Assembly (NCBI RefSeq): GCF_903970965.1 | Contig: NZ_CAJCKW010000007.1 | Location: 62,001 to 126,000, forward strand | Reading direction: 5' to 3' | Origin: Aureimonas sp. ME7 | Lineage (GTDB): Bacteria > Pseudomonadota > Alphaproteobacteria > Rhizobiales > Rhizobiaceae | DNA length: 64,000 bases | Shown: one piece after another, positions 51,269 to 60,677 of the stretch | Layout of the letters: every line of letters begins with the position of its first letter | Position numbering within the stretch: the stretch's first letter is position 1 | Made by a program: the position numbers and the translations under genes | Notes under the pieces: generated by a model | The model's input: only the letters and a program-made list of their open reading frames with translations | Database searches by the model: none | Told to the model about the DNA's origin: nothing

Positions 51269-53953
51269 TCAGCTCTCGGGAGGCGTCAGCGCGATCTCGA
51301 CATGGCGCAGCGTCGGGTCCTCGGGATGGCGGCTCTGGGTGAAGCCGAGCGCGCGGGCCATGGCGAGCATGGCCGCGTTTTCCGCCAGCACCTCGCCGAA
51401 CACCGCCTTCACCCCGCGCCGGGCGGCATAGGCGAGAAGCGTGCGCATCAGGATGTGGCCGAGGCCGCGCCCCTTCTGGTCGGAGCGCACCATGATGCCG
51501 AACTCGGCGCGCTCGCCGTCCGGGTCGGCGATGAGGCGCGCGACGCCGAGGATCGCGCCCGCCTCGCCCCCCTCCTCCTCGCCCTTGGGCCGCTCGGCCA
51601 CGAAGGCCATCTCGCGGGCGTAGTCGATCTGCGTCAGGCGGGCGGCGAAGGCATGGCCGATGCGGCGCATCGGCGCGAAGAAGCGCAGCCGCACGTCCTC
51701 CGGGTCGCTGAGCTCCAGCATGCGCACCAGCGCCGGCTCGTCCTCCGGCCGGACCGGGCGCAGGTGAAACCGGGCGCGGCGCGAGGCGACCTCCTCTTCC
51801 AGCTCGGCGGGATAGGGCTGGATCGCAAAACGCGCCGTTCCGTCCTCGACCGTCTCGCGCAGGACCACCCGCGCATCCAGCGCCAGGACCCCGCCCGCAT
51901 CCACCAGGAGCGGGTTGATGTCGATCTCGGCCACCGCGCCGTGCCGGGCGGCGATCTCCGACAGGGTGACGAGCACCTCGCCGATCGCCTCCAGATCGGC
52001 CGGCGGTCGGTCGCGGTATCCATGAAGAAGGCGCGACACGGCGGTCCGCTCGATCATGTCGCGCGCCAGGACCCGGTTCAAGGGCGGCAGGCCGATCGCC
52101 CGGTCGGCCAGGAGCTCGGCCGCCGTGCCCCCTTGCCCGAAGTGAAGAACCGGGCCGAATACCGGATCGGCCCCGAGCCCCAGGCGCAGCTCGCTCGCAT
52201 GGGGGCGGCGGATCATCCGCTGCACGCTGAACCCTTCGATGCGCGCGCCGGGGCGAAACCGGGCGACCTCGAGGACCATGCGCTCGGCCGCCTCCAGGAC
52301 CGCGGCCCGGCTGCCCAGATCGAGCCGGACGCCTCCGACGTCGGACTTGTGCGCGACGTCCGGCGATAGAATCTTCAGCGCCACCGGAAAGCCGATCGCC
52401 TCGGCCAGCTCGGCCGCCTCCTCCCCGCCATGCGCCGTGCGCGTTTCCACGATCGGAATGCCCCAGGCCGACAGGAACGCCCGTGTCTCCGGCTCGCTCA
52501 AGACGGTACGGCCGACGCCAAGCGCGCCGTCGAGGATCGCATCGGCCTGCGCGCCGCGCCCCCGCAGGGCGGCGGGCGCAGCCGCCGGCGTTTCCATCAG
52601 AAGATCCTGGTTGCGGCGATAGGTGACGAGCTGCAGAAAAGCGCGAACGGATTCGTCCGGGGTCTGGTAGGTCGGAACGCTGCTGGCGGCGAAAAGGCGC
52701 CGCGCGCCGCGCGCGGCGCGCTCGCCGAGCCAACAGGTGAGGATCGGCGTACGGCGGAACTCGCGGCCCCGCTCCAAGGTGGCGCGCGCGGCCTGCGTCC
52801 CGTCGGCGATCGCCTGCGGGCAGTTCATCACCAGAACCGCGTCCTGTTCTCCGTCCCGGAGGATCGCCTCCAGCACGCCGGCATAGGCCTCGGCACCGGC
52901 GTCCGGCGGCAGGGCGACCGGGCCGGCGGAGGCGAAGGGGCGGACGAGCACGCCCGCGAGACGCTCAGCGAGCGCCGGCGTCGGCACCGCGAGGCGACCG
53001 CCGAGATCGGCCAGCGCGTCCATGGCGAGGATGCCGGCGGCCTCGCTGTTGGTGACGACACTCAGCCGGTCGCCCTTCAGGCGCAGGCCCGTGGCGAGCG
53101 TGGCCACCGCCTCGAAGAGTTCGCGAAGCGAGCCGACGCGCAGCATGCCGGCGCGCCGGAAGGCGGCGTCGTAGACGTCGTCCGCCCCTTGCGCGCCGGC
53201 ACGGCCGAACGGATCCTGACGCACGGCGCCCGCGCGCCGCCCCGCCTTAATCACCACCACCGGCTTGGTGCGCGCCGCGATGCGCGCGGCGGTCATGAAC
53301 TTGCGCGCGTCCGTGATCGTCTCGACGTAGAGGAGGATCGCGCGGGCCCGCGCGTCCAGCGCCAGGTAGTCGAGAAGATCGCCGATATCGACGTCGCTCA
53401 TGTCGCCGGTGGAGATCACGTGCGAAAAGCCGATCTCGCGTACGTCCGCCCAGTCGAGAACGGTGGTGGTGATCGCCGCCGACTGGCTGACGAAGGCGAG
53501 ATCGCCCGCGCGCGGCGTCAGATGGGCGAAGCTCGCGTTGAGGGAGGCGGGTGGCGACAGCACGCCGAGGCAATTGGGCCCGACGACGCGAAGAAGATGG
53601 GGCCGGGCCGCCGCCAGCAGCGCGGCGCGGCTGCCCTCGTCGAAGCCGGAGGAGATCACCACGGCCGCCCGCGCGCCGCGCGCGCCCAGTTCGTCCACGA
53701 CGGCGGGAACGCCGGCGGCGGGCGTTGCCACCAGCGCGAGGTCGGGCGCCACCGGCAGCTCGGCGATGGAAGGGTAGCACACCACCGAGCGGATCGAGCT
53801 TTCGCGCGGGTTGACTGGCATCACCGGCCCCTGGAACCCGGAGCCGAAGAGGTTGCGCGCCAGAACGGCGCCCACCGAGCCCGCCCGGTTGCTGGCGCCC
53901 ACGAGGGCGATGGAGCGGGGCTCGAACAGGGCGTCCAGGTTGCGGATCGACAT
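51269..53953 (-). CDS. Pat-like protein: NDP-forming acyl-CoA synthetase domains plus GNAT acetyltransferase
   Basis: 894 residues, close to PatZ/Pat. The CoA-binding Rossmann domain begins LFEPRSIALVGASNRAGSVG, then succinyl-CoA-synthetase-like domains, an ATP-grasp region (about 480-700, with GFPVALKILSPDVAHKSDVG) and a C-terminal GNAT domain (FGIMVRSDQKGRGLGHILMR). The catalytic His motif of active synthetases (SHTGA) is missing: VIKAGRRAGAVRQDP is followed by FGRAGAQGADD. As in Pat, the synthetase part is probably regulatory, and the enzyme is predicted to acetylate protein lysines such as that of acetyl-CoA synthetase. Start ATG 53953. Confidence 0.9.
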   Translation of the reverse strand: MSIRNLDALFEPRSIALVGASNRAGSVGAVLARNLFGSGFQGPVMPVNPRESSIRSVVCYPSIAELPVAPDLALVATPAAGVPAVVDELGARGARAAVVISSGFDEGSRAALLAAARPHLLRVVGPNCLGVLSPPASLNASFAHLTPRAGDLAFVSQSAAITTTVLDWADVREIGFSHVISTGDMSDVDIGDLLDYLALDARARAILLYVETITDARKFMTAARIAARTKPVVVIKAGRRAGAVRQDPFGRAGAQGADDVYDAAFRRAGMLRVGSLRELFEAVATLATGLRLKGDRLSVVTNSEAAGILAMDALADLGGRLAVPTPALAERLAGVLVRPFASAGPVALPPDAGAEAYAGVLEAILRDGEQDAVLVMNCPQAIADGTQAARATLERGREFRRTPILTCWLGERAARGARRLFAASSVPTYQTPDESVRAFLQLVTYRRNQDLLMETPAAAPAALRGRGAQADAILDGALGVGRTVLSEPETRAFLSAWGIPIVETRTAHGGEEAAELAEAIGFPVALKILSPDVAHKSDVGGVRLDLGSRAAVLEAAERMVLEVARFRPGARIEGFSVQRMIRRPHASELRLGLGADPVFGPVLHFGQGGTAAELLADRAIGLPPLNRVLARDMIERTAVSRLLHGYRDRPPADLEAIGEVLVTLSEIAARHGAVAEIDINPLLVDAGGVLALDARVVLRETVEDGTARFAIQPYPAELEEEVASRRARFHLRPVRPEDEPALVRMLELSDPEDVRLRFFAPMRRIGHAFAARLTQIDYAREMAFVAERPKGEEEGGEAGAILGVARLIADPDGERAEFGIMVRSDQKGRGLGHILMRTLLAYAARRGVKAVFGEVLAENAAMLAMARALGFTQSRHPEDPTLRHVEIALTPPES

Positions 53954-54153
53954 CGGCGCTGTCCTCGAATGCCATCGGCCGGGATGCATGGATCCGAACC
54001 GACGGCGGGGCAGGCGCCACGATAGGGCAGGCGGGCGAAATGCGCGAACGCTTCCCCGACATCGCACGTTCAGCCGCGGTGGAATACGCGCCCGGCTTCG
54101 AACATCCTTAAACCCTCGGGGCTATCGTTCCCATCCTTGGGTGGAGGAACGCT

Positions 54154-56202
54154 TTGCCGTTCAAGGGGAGCGCAAGGCATGGCAGCGGTTCGGCGATGAG
54201 ATTCCTACGCGATTTCGACGTGCGCGTTCGGCTGATGATCCTCATCGCGACCGCGATGCTTCCGCTGATCGGCCTGATCGCGGCCGGCCTCACCGTGTCC
54301 TATTCCGACGCCGACGTCGAAGCCAAGCGGGCCATGTCCAACCAGGCGCAGCTCGGTGCGGCGCGCTTGTCGGGCATCTTCGAGCAGGCCGAAGGCTTCC
54401 TGTCGGCGCTGCGCCACATGTCGCAGCTCAACGACATCCAACAGCCGGCCTGCGATTCGCTCCTGGCCGGGTTGAAGGCGTCGCGCCCGCAGTTCCACAC
54501 GATCGGCGTGATTTCGCCGGACGGCGTCATCCAGTGCCACAGCAAGGGGATCAAGGGGTCCGTCTTCGGCGACCGGCGCCTGACGCAGCGCGCCGTCGCC
54601 GCGCGCGGCCCCCAGTTCGTGGTCGGCGACTTCATGGTCGGCCCGATCAGCGGCAAGCCGACGGTCGCCGTCGCGATGCGCCTTCTGCCGCGCGCCGACG
54701 GCAAGCCGGCGGGCGCGGTCTTCGCCTCGCTCAACCTGTCCCTGATCGAGAAGGATATCGAGGACATCGCCGGCGCGAACGGGCGGTCGGCCATGATCAT
54801 CCAGCCGCGAACCTCGCGCATCCTCGTCAACTGGCCGCATGTGACGGATTTCGGCGCCACGGTCGGCAACTTTCCGCTTCTGGGCGAAACGCTGCGACAG
54901 TTCGAGGGCGGCACGTTCGAAACCCACGATCTCCTCGGCCATCCGCAGATCTACGGCTTCCAGCCCATCGACGGCGCCCGGACGGCGGGCCTGGTGCTCG
55001 CGGTCGGGGTCGCGCCCGAAAGCGTCTTCGCCACGGTGGAATGGCGCATGCGCTGGGCGCTGGCCATGGGAGCGGTGGTTCTGGTGGCGGCGCTGTGCGG
55101 AGCGGCCTTTCTGGCCTACTGGATGCAGCTGCGCCCGATCGCGCTCCTGTCGGAATCGGCCCGGCGCATCGGCGCCGGGGACTTCGGCACGCGCACCGGC
55201 ATGCACAGCTGGCAGGCGCCCGAGTTCCGCCGGCTGGGGTCGCTGCTGGACGCGGCGGCCGAGGCGCTCGGCAACGCCAAGGCGGCCGAGCTGGCGGTGG
55301 CGGCCAGCGAACGGCGCTTCCGTCTGGTGGCCGACAACACGGCGGACATGATTTCCTGCATCGATCCGGCGGGCCTTCGCACGCTCGTCACCGGGGCGAG
55401 CCGCAGCCTTCTCGGCTACGCGCCGGAAGAGTTGATCGGCCGCTCTCCCGTGGAGATCACCCTTCCCGAGGACCGGGAGGTTGTGGAGGGCGTCGTGCGC
55501 GACATCCAGGCGCGCCGGAACATCCGGGGCGTGCGCTACCGGGTGCGGCGCCGCGACGGCACCGCGATCTGGGTCGAAATCTCCGGCCAGCCGATGGCCG
55601 ACGACAACGGGTTCGTCCTGTCGATGCGCGACGTCGACGAGCGCCAGCGCATGGAGGAGGAGCTGGCGCAGACCAGCCGCCAGCTGGAGCGGCTTGCCGA
55701 CACGGACGAGCTGACGCATCTGGCCAACCGCCGCTCCTTCAACCGCCACCTGCGGCAGGCTTTCGAGCGGAGCGGCGAGAGCGAGGGGGATCTCAGCCTG
55801 CTTCTGATCGACGTCGATCGGTTCAAGGCCTTCAACGACCGCTACGGTCACCCGGCGGGCGACCGGTGCCTGGAAGCCATCGCGAAAGCCGTCGGCGGCT
55901 CGATCCGGCACGGCGACGAGATCGGCGCGCGCTACGGGGGCGAGGAGATGGCCGTGGTGCTGCCCGCCGTTCCCCTGGCGGAAGCGCTGGCGCGGGGCGA
56001 AGCGCTCCGGCGCGCGGTGCTCGCGCTCCGGATCCTGCACGAGGACAGCGAGGCGGGCGTCGTCTCGATCAGCATCGGCGTCGCCTCGCGGCGGGCCTTC
56101 GGCGGCATCGCGACCTCGGAGGACCTTCTCCAGCGCGCCGACCAGGCGCTCTACGAGGCGAAATCGGGGGGCCGCAACCAGGTCCGCACCCGCGCCGCCT
56201 GA
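54154..56202 (+). CDS. Diguanylate cyclase with periplasmic sensor, HAMP-like, PAS and GGDEF domains
   Basis: 682 residues from a TTG start preceded by GGAGG at 6-base spacing; the ATG at 54196 lacks such a site. TM1 is about residues 25-47, a periplasmic cache-like sensor spans about 50-300, and TM2 is about 305-325, followed by a linker. The PAS domain is about 385-500 (RFRLVADNTADMISCIDPAG and GYAPEELIGRSPVEI). The GGDEF domain has DTDELTHLANRRSF, LLIDVDRFKAFNDRYGHPAG and RYGGEEMAVVLP. The signature is GGEEM, with Met in place of the usual Phe. An RHGD motif lies one residue further from the loop than a canonical I-site. Confidence 0.9.
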   Translation: MPFKGSARHGSGSAMRFLRDFDVRVRLMILIATAMLPLIGLIAAGLTVSYSDADVEAKRAMSNQAQLGAARLSGIFEQAEGFLSALRHMSQLNDIQQPACDSLLAGLKASRPQFHTIGVISPDGVIQCHSKGIKGSVFGDRRLTQRAVAARGPQFVVGDFMVGPISGKPTVAVAMRLLPRADGKPAGAVFASLNLSLIEKDIEDIAGANGRSAMIIQPRTSRILVNWPHVTDFGATVGNFPLLGETLRQFEGGTFETHDLLGHPQIYGFQPIDGARTAGLVLAVGVAPESVFATVEWRMRWALAMGAVVLVAALCGAAFLAYWMQLRPIALLSESARRIGAGDFGTRTGMHSWQAPEFRRLGSLLDAAAEALGNAKAAELAVAASERRFRLVADNTADMISCIDPAGLRTLVTGASRSLLGYAPEELIGRSPVEITLPEDREVVEGVVRDIQARRNIRGVRYRVRRRDGTAIWVEISGQPMADDNGFVLSMRDVDERQRMEEELAQTSRQLERLADTDELTHLANRRSFNRHLRQAFERSGESEGDLSLLLIDVDRFKAFNDRYGHPAGDRCLEAIAKAVGGSIRHGDEIGARYGGEEMAVVLPAVPLAEALARGEALRRAVLALRILHEDSEAGVVSISIGVASRRAFGGIATSEDLLQRADQALYEAKSGGRNQVRTRAA

Positions 56203-56262
56203 GCGAAGCCGCACCAAGCGCCGAGGGGCGCCCCCTGCCGGGCCCGCCCCCCCGAGCCGCGA

Positions 56263-57846
56263 TCAGCCCTGCGGCGCGGTCATCCGGCCGTCGACCCGGC
56301 GCCACAGGCCGAGCGGGTTGGCGTCCTTCAAGGCGTCGGGCAGGAGCGCGTCCGGCAGGCTCTGGTAGGACACCGGGCGCAGGAAGCGCTCGATCGCCTT
56401 GGAGCCGACCGAGGTGGAGCGCCCGTCCGCCGTGGAGGGATAGGGGCCGCCATGCACCATGGCATGGGCCACCTCGACGCCGGTGCCGAAGCCGTTGACG
56501 AGGATGCGGCCCGCCTTGCGCTCCAGAAGCGGCAGGAGCGAGCGCGCGTCGCCATGGTCGGCCGCCACGATGTGAAGAGCGGCCGTCAGCTGGCCTTCCA
56601 AGGCCCTGACGACTTCGGCCATCTCCGCGGCGTCGCGGCAGGTGACGACGATGGAAGCAGCACCGAACATCTCCTCCTGCAGCTCGGGCGCCTTGGCGAA
56701 ATCGGCCGCCGACACCTGGAACAGGGCCGCCTGGCCGCGCAGCGTCTCGCCTGCCTGGCCCTTGGCCACGGTCGCGACGCTGCCGTGGGCTTCCACGGCC
56801 GCGACGCCCTTCGTGTAGGCCGAATGGATGCCCGGCGTCAGCATCACGGCGGCGGGCGAGGCCACCAGGGCTTCTTCCGCCGCGCTGAGGAACGCGTCGA
56901 GCCCTTCGCCCTCGATGGCCAGAACCAGGCCCGGATTGGTGCAGAACTGACCGGCACCGAGCGTCAGCGAAGCGACGAAGGCACGGCCGATCTCCGCGCC
57001 GCGCTCACGCAGCGCGCCGCCGAACAGGAGAACCGGGTTGATCGAGCTCATCTCGGCATAGACCGGAATCGGCTCGGGCCGCGCGGCCGCGATCTTCATG
57101 AGCGCCGTGCCGCCGCCGCGCGAGCCGGTGAAGCCCACGGCCTTGATGCGCGGATCGGCCACCAGCGCCTCGCCGATCGAGCGCTCGGCCGCGAACAGGA
57201 GCGAGAACGTGCCTTCCGGCATGCCGGACGACTGGACAGCCTTGGCGACGGCGCGCCCGACGAGCTCGGAGGTGCCGGGATGGGCCGAGTGCGCCTTGAC
57301 GACGACCGGGCAGCCGGCGGCGAGCGCCGATGCCGTATCGCCGCCGGCCACGGAAAAGGCGAGCGGGAAGTTGGAAGCGCCGAACACGGCGACGGGGCCG
57401 AGCGGCACGTTGCGCAGGCGCAGGTCCGGGCGCGGCAGGGGCTGGCGATCGGGCAGCGCCGGGTCGATACGCGCGTCGAGATAGCCGCCATCGCGCAGGA
57501 CCCCCGCGAACAGGCGCAGCTGGCCCATCGTGCGCCCGCGCTCGCCCTCGACCCGCCCGCGCGGCAGGCCGCTTTCCAGGCAGCAGCGCTCGATCAGCTC
57601 ATCGCCCAGGCCTGAGATCTCGTCGGCGATCGCCTCCAGGAAACGCGCGCGCTCTTCCAGCGAGGTTTCGCGATACGGATCGAAGGCGGCTTCCGCCAGG
57701 GCGCAGGCGCGCTCCAGGTCGGCCGGGCTCGCTCCGCCGAAGGCCGGCTGCAGCGCCTGGCCCGTCGCCGCGTCGACGCCGAAGACCTCGCCTTGGCTTC
57801 CCTTGGCGATGGCGTGTCCAATGATCTGTTCGCCTTGAATGGTCAT
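56263..57846 (-). CDS. Aldehyde dehydrogenase, alpha-ketoglutarate semialdehyde (2,5-dioxovalerate) type
   Basis: 527 residues, the length of the KGSADH subgroup. Catalytic Cys is in [15 protein letters not shown] and the general-base Glu in [14 protein letters not shown]; the cofactor region is [20 protein letters not shown]. The enzyme oxidises alpha-ketoglutarate semialdehyde to 2-oxoglutarate, the last step of oxidative pentose, uronate and hydroxyproline routes. Neighbouring sugar dehydrogenase and YtfQRT-type importer genes support a sugar or sugar-acid role. It is divergent from a MarR regulator across a 241-base region without another gene. Confidence 0.9.
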   Translation of the reverse strand: MTIQGEQIIGHAIAKGSQGEVFGVDAATGQALQPAFGGASPADLERACALAEAAFDPYRETSLEERARFLEAIADEISGLGDELIERCCLESGLPRGRVEGERGRTMGQLRLFAGVLRDGGYLDARIDPALPDRQPLPRPDLRLRNVPLGPVAVFGASNFPLAFSVAGGDTASALAAGCPVVVKAHSAHPGTSELVGRAVAKAVQSSGMPEGTFSLLFAAERSIGEALVADPRIKAVGFTGSRGGGTALMKIAAARPEPIPVYAEMSSINPVLLFGGALRERGAEIGRAFVASLTLGAGQFCTNPGLVLAIEGEGLDAFLSAAEEALVASPAAVMLTPGIHSAYTKGVAAVEAHGSVATVAKGQAGETLRGQAALFQVSAADFAKAPELQEEMFGAASIVVTCRDAAEMAEVVRALEGQLTAALHIVAADHGDARSLLPLLERKAGRILVNGFGTGVEVAHAMVHGGPYPSTADGRSTSVGSKAIERFLRPVSYQSLPDALLPDALKDANPLGLWRRVDGRMTAPQG

Positions 57847-58087
57847 CCTGATTCTCCGTTCCGGCGGCCGCCGATCGCGTCCGGCGTCCCTCCTCGGTTC
57901 CAGGCCGACTTAAACCCTTGTGAGGCGGGATGGAACCGGAACCGGGCGTTCGGGGTTCGAATCCTCTGACAAAAGGAAACGCGTGAGCGGATGTCGGGCC
58001 GAACTGACTCGCCCCGATATCCGATCGGGCACGAAGCGTCTGGCGTGTTGCGCCCCCGCTTCGGTTGTTGCATGTGGTAAGGCTCCG

Positions 58088-58561
58088 ATGACACAGCCCG
58101 CAGGGGATGGCGCCCATTCAATGAGCAGGGACCTTCATCTCGACGAGCAGCTTTGCTTTGCCGTCTATTCGGCGACCCACGCCTTCAACCGCTACTACAA
58201 ACCACGACTGGACCGGATGGGCATCACCTATCCGCAGTATCTCGTCATGATGGTGCTGTGGGAGGAGGAGCCGCAGACGGTGGGCTCGATCGGCGATCGG
58301 CTTCTTCTCGATTCCTCGACCCTCACCCCGCTCCTGAAGCGGCTGGAAGCCGCCGGCCTCGTCAGCCGCAACCGCTCGGCGCGCGACGAGCGGGTGGTGG
58401 AGGTGACGCTGACCGAGGCGGGACGCGCCATGCGCGAGGTCGCCTGCCCGATTCCTTCCGAGGTTCGTGGCGCCGTTTCCATGACGGAAGCGGAGATCAC
58501 CCAGATGCGCACCACGCTTTTGACCATGCGCGACACGCTGGCCGAAGCGGTCGCCAAATAG
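58088..58561 (+). CDS. MarR-family regulator, OhrR-like
   Basis: 157 residues from ATG 58088, or 146 from ATG 58121. HLDEQLCFAVYSATHAFNRY is the OhrR N-terminus with the peroxide-sensing Cys (Cys23), and the winged helix has SIGDRLLLDSSTLTPLLKRL and RSARDERVVEVTLTEAG. A second Cys (Cys120) would fit a two-Cys OhrR. No ohr peroxidase gene is adjacent, so it may instead control the divergent aldehyde dehydrogenase or the dehydrogenase downstream, in response to a reactive aldehyde or hydroperoxide. That target is inferred. Confidence 0.9.
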   Translation: MTQPAGDGAHSMSRDLHLDEQLCFAVYSATHAFNRYYKPRLDRMGITYPQYLVMMVLWEEEPQTVGSIGDRLLLDSSTLTPLLKRLEAAGLVSRNRSARDERVVEVTLTEAGRAMREVACPIPSEVRGAVSMTEAEITQMRTTLLTMRDTLAEAVAK

Positions 58562-58667
58562 GCCCGGGCTTGCGGGATAGGGATGCGACCGGGTTTCGAA
58601 TCCGCTATGAGCGGGGCGATGGCGCGGCCGCGAACGGCCCGCCGGCTTGGGATTCGGAGGATGAAGC

Positions 58668-60137
58668 ATGGTGGCGCTCGGCAACGCGAACCTTTCGGAA
58701 CTGGAGGGGAAAGCCCGCACCCCGGCCTATGACCGCGCCGGCCTGACGCCCGGCATCGCGCATTTCGGCGTCGGCAACTTCCACCGCGCCCACCAGTGCG
58801 TTTATCTCGACGATCTGTTCGACACCGGTGCCGGGCACGACTGGGCCGTCGTGGGTCTCGGCGTGCGCCCGGAGGAAAAGCCGGTCTTTGCCGATCTCGC
58901 CGCGCAGGACGGGCTGTTCACCGTGACGGAGGTCGACGAGGGCGTGCGCGAAACGCGCGTCGTCGGCTCGGTGGCGCGCGTGGTGGAGCCGGGCGACCGG
59001 GCCGCGACGCTCCAAGTCCTCACCGACCCGGCGATCCGCATCGTGACGCTGACGATCACGGAGGGCGGCTACTACATGTCGGGCGACCGGCCGGATCTCG
59101 ATCACCCCGACCTCGTGGCCGACGCCGCCGACCTCGGCAACGCGCGGACCGTGTTCGGCCTGATCGTCGCGGCCGCCGCGGCGCGGCGCGATGCGGGCAC
59201 CCAGCCCTTCACCGTCCTGTGCTGCGACAACCTTCCCCACAACGGCGACCTGACGAAGACGGTCGTCACCGGACTGGCTGGGAAAGCCGACCCGGCGCTC
59301 GCCGCCCATATTGAGGCGTCGATCGCCTTCCCCAATTCGATGGTGGACCGGATCACGCCCGCCACCACCCCGGCCCAGATCGCCTCCCTTCGGGAGGAAA
59401 CGGGCATCGACGACAAGCGGCCGGTGTTCTGCGAGCCCTTCATCCAGTGGGTGGTGGAGGACAAGTTCTCCTCCGGCCGCCCGGCGCTGGAAGCGGTCGG
59501 CGTCACCTTCGTGGATGACGTCACGCCCTACGAGCTGATGAAGCTGCGCATCCTCAACGCCGGCCATGCGACGATCGCCTATCCAGCGGCTCTTGTCGGT
59601 CTCACCTATGCGCACGACGCGATGCGCGACGACCTCGTCCTGCGCTTCTTCCGGGACGTCGAGGAGAAGGAACTTCTGCCGACGGCTCCCAGCATCGAGG
59701 GCGTCAGCCGCGAGGATTATCTCGCCACCGTCACCTCGCGCTTCGCCAATCCGGCGATCGGCGACACGCTGCGCCGTCTGGCGCTCGACGGCTCGAACCG
59801 GCAGCCGAAGTTCATCCTTCCTTCCGTGCGCGAGCGGCTGGCGGCGGGCGAGGACATCACGGGTCTCGCCCTCGTCGGCGCGCTCTGGTGCCGCTACTGC
59901 TACGGCGAGCTCGAGGACGGCCAGACGATCGAGCCGAACGATCCGAACTGGGACACACTCCAGGCGGCAGCCCGCGCCGCCAAGGACGAACCGCGCCGCT
60001 TCCTGGAACTGCGCGACGTGTTCGGCGATCTCGGCTCGAACGAAACCTATGCGAGCGCCTTCTCCGGACACCTGAAGGCATTGTGGCAGGACGGAACGCG
60101 CGCCGTTCTGGAACGGCACCTCGGCCGCGCCGCCTGA
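58668..60137 (+). CDS. Mannitol dehydrogenase-family (polyol/fructuronate) NAD-dependent oxidoreductase
   Basis: 489 residues, long-chain polyol dehydrogenase family. The N-terminal Rossmann entry is GIAHFGVGNFHRAHQCVYLD. The catalytic K-x4-N-x2-H is visible in YELMKLRILNAGHATIAYPA. Length and motifs fit D-mannitol 2-dehydrogenase or fructuronate/tagaturonate reductase; the N-terminal sequence leans to mannitol 2-dehydrogenase (MtlK). A GGAGG Shine-Dalgarno precedes the ATG. It is followed by a strong terminator. Confidence 0.9.
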   Translation: MVALGNANLSELEGKARTPAYDRAGLTPGIAHFGVGNFHRAHQCVYLDDLFDTGAGHDWAVVGLGVRPEEKPVFADLAAQDGLFTVTEVDEGVRETRVVGSVARVVEPGDRAATLQVLTDPAIRIVTLTITEGGYYMSGDRPDLDHPDLVADAADLGNARTVFGLIVAAAAARRDAGTQPFTVLCCDNLPHNGDLTKTVVTGLAGKADPALAAHIEASIAFPNSMVDRITPATTPAQIASLREETGIDDKRPVFCEPFIQWVVEDKFSSGRPALEAVGVTFVDDVTPYELMKLRILNAGHATIAYPAALVGLTYAHDAMRDDLVLRFFRDVEEKELLPTAPSIEGVSREDYLATVTSRFANPAIGDTLRRLALDGSNRQPKFILPSVRERLAAGEDITGLALVGALWCRYCYGELEDGQTIEPNDPNWDTLQAAARAAKDEPRRFLELRDVFGDLGSNETYASAFSGHLKALWQDGTRAVLERHLGRAA

Positions 60138-60161
60138 TACGGCGCCCATTTGGGAATAAGG

Positions 60162-60202
60162 AAAACGGGCCGGCCTTCGATCGAGGGCCGACCCGTTTTT
60201 TT
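60162..60202. terminator. Rho-independent terminator, usable from both sides
   Basis: AACGGGCCGGCC and GGGCCGACCCGTT pair around a TTCGATCGA loop region. A seven-T run follows on the plus strand and an AAAA run precedes the stem, which gives a short T-run on the minus strand. It ends the dehydrogenase gene on the plus strand and the 32-residue peptide gene on the minus strand. Confidence 0.85.
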
Positions 60203-60241
60203 ATCCACCCCCATCCGGCCGGGTGGCCGGCTCGGCCTCGT

Positions 60242-60340
60242 TCAGGGAAACAGGAGGGCGACGGCGACTGTGGTTCCCGCCGCCAGCATGGCCAGCGCGG
60301 TGACGTTGACGAAAAGCGACACCATGGTCTCGATACGCAC
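60242..60340 (-). CDS. Small membrane peptide, 32 residues
   Basis: A GTG start with an AGGAG Shine-Dalgarno 8 bases upstream opens a 32-codon frame beginning MRIETMVSLF. Residues about 6-31 form one hydrophobic helix (VNVTALAMLAAGTTVAVALL) before a terminal FP and TGA. The bidirectional terminator lies 40 bases downstream. I do not recognise it. Small single-helix peptides of this size often regulate membrane proteins, but no partner is indicated. A longer frame on the same strand (60201-60470) lacks a Shine-Dalgarno and any protein-like pattern. Confidence 0.5.
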   Translation of the reverse strand: MRIETMVSLFVNVTALAMLAAGTTVAVALLFP

Positions 60341-60528
60341 CGAAATCACTCCTACCCGATTGGCCCTTCGCTTCTACAACGGCCTTGTTTCCGCCAAGTT
60401 TCATGACATCCACGTAATGATCGAAGAGGGACGCAATCCACAGGGATCTGGCGGTCTTTCCCCTCCCCACCGTCTTCGCTCTCGAGCCACCCGACGTTCA
60501 CCGCCTCCGACCGGCTGCATGAATCCGA

Positions 60529-60558
60529 TTGACACGGCACTGCGTTTGGCAATTGTAT
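60529..60558 (+). promoter_or_regulatory. Possible promoter of the galactofuranose-type ABC operon
   Basis: TTGACA (60529-60534), then TTGTAT (60553-60558) as a weak -10 with an 18-base spacer. The 337-base region 60341-60677 otherwise holds no gene; its rightmost 120 bases would be a leader before the binding-protein ATG. Confidence 0.4.
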
Positions 60559-60677
60559 GAGTTATTGCGGATCCGATGGACCGCAGGCAGCGTCGCGCGT
60601 CAAGGCTCGACGCGCCCCGGCCGCGGAGGGCCGGTTCTGGCACAGGCCGGCGGGAGTGCCGGCAGGGGAGGAAGAAC

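Noticed and set aside
56263-57846. Succinate-semialdehyde dehydrogenase as the call for the aldehyde dehydrogenase
   Set aside because: The 527-residue length, the early start with [15 protein letters not shown] and the C-terminal [16 protein letters not shown] fit the alpha-ketoglutarate semialdehyde subgroup better.
60201-60470. Longer minus-strand frame covering the 32-residue peptide
   Set aside because: No Shine-Dalgarno and no protein-like pattern; it also extends into the terminator, whereas the 32-codon frame has a good ribosome site and a membrane helix.
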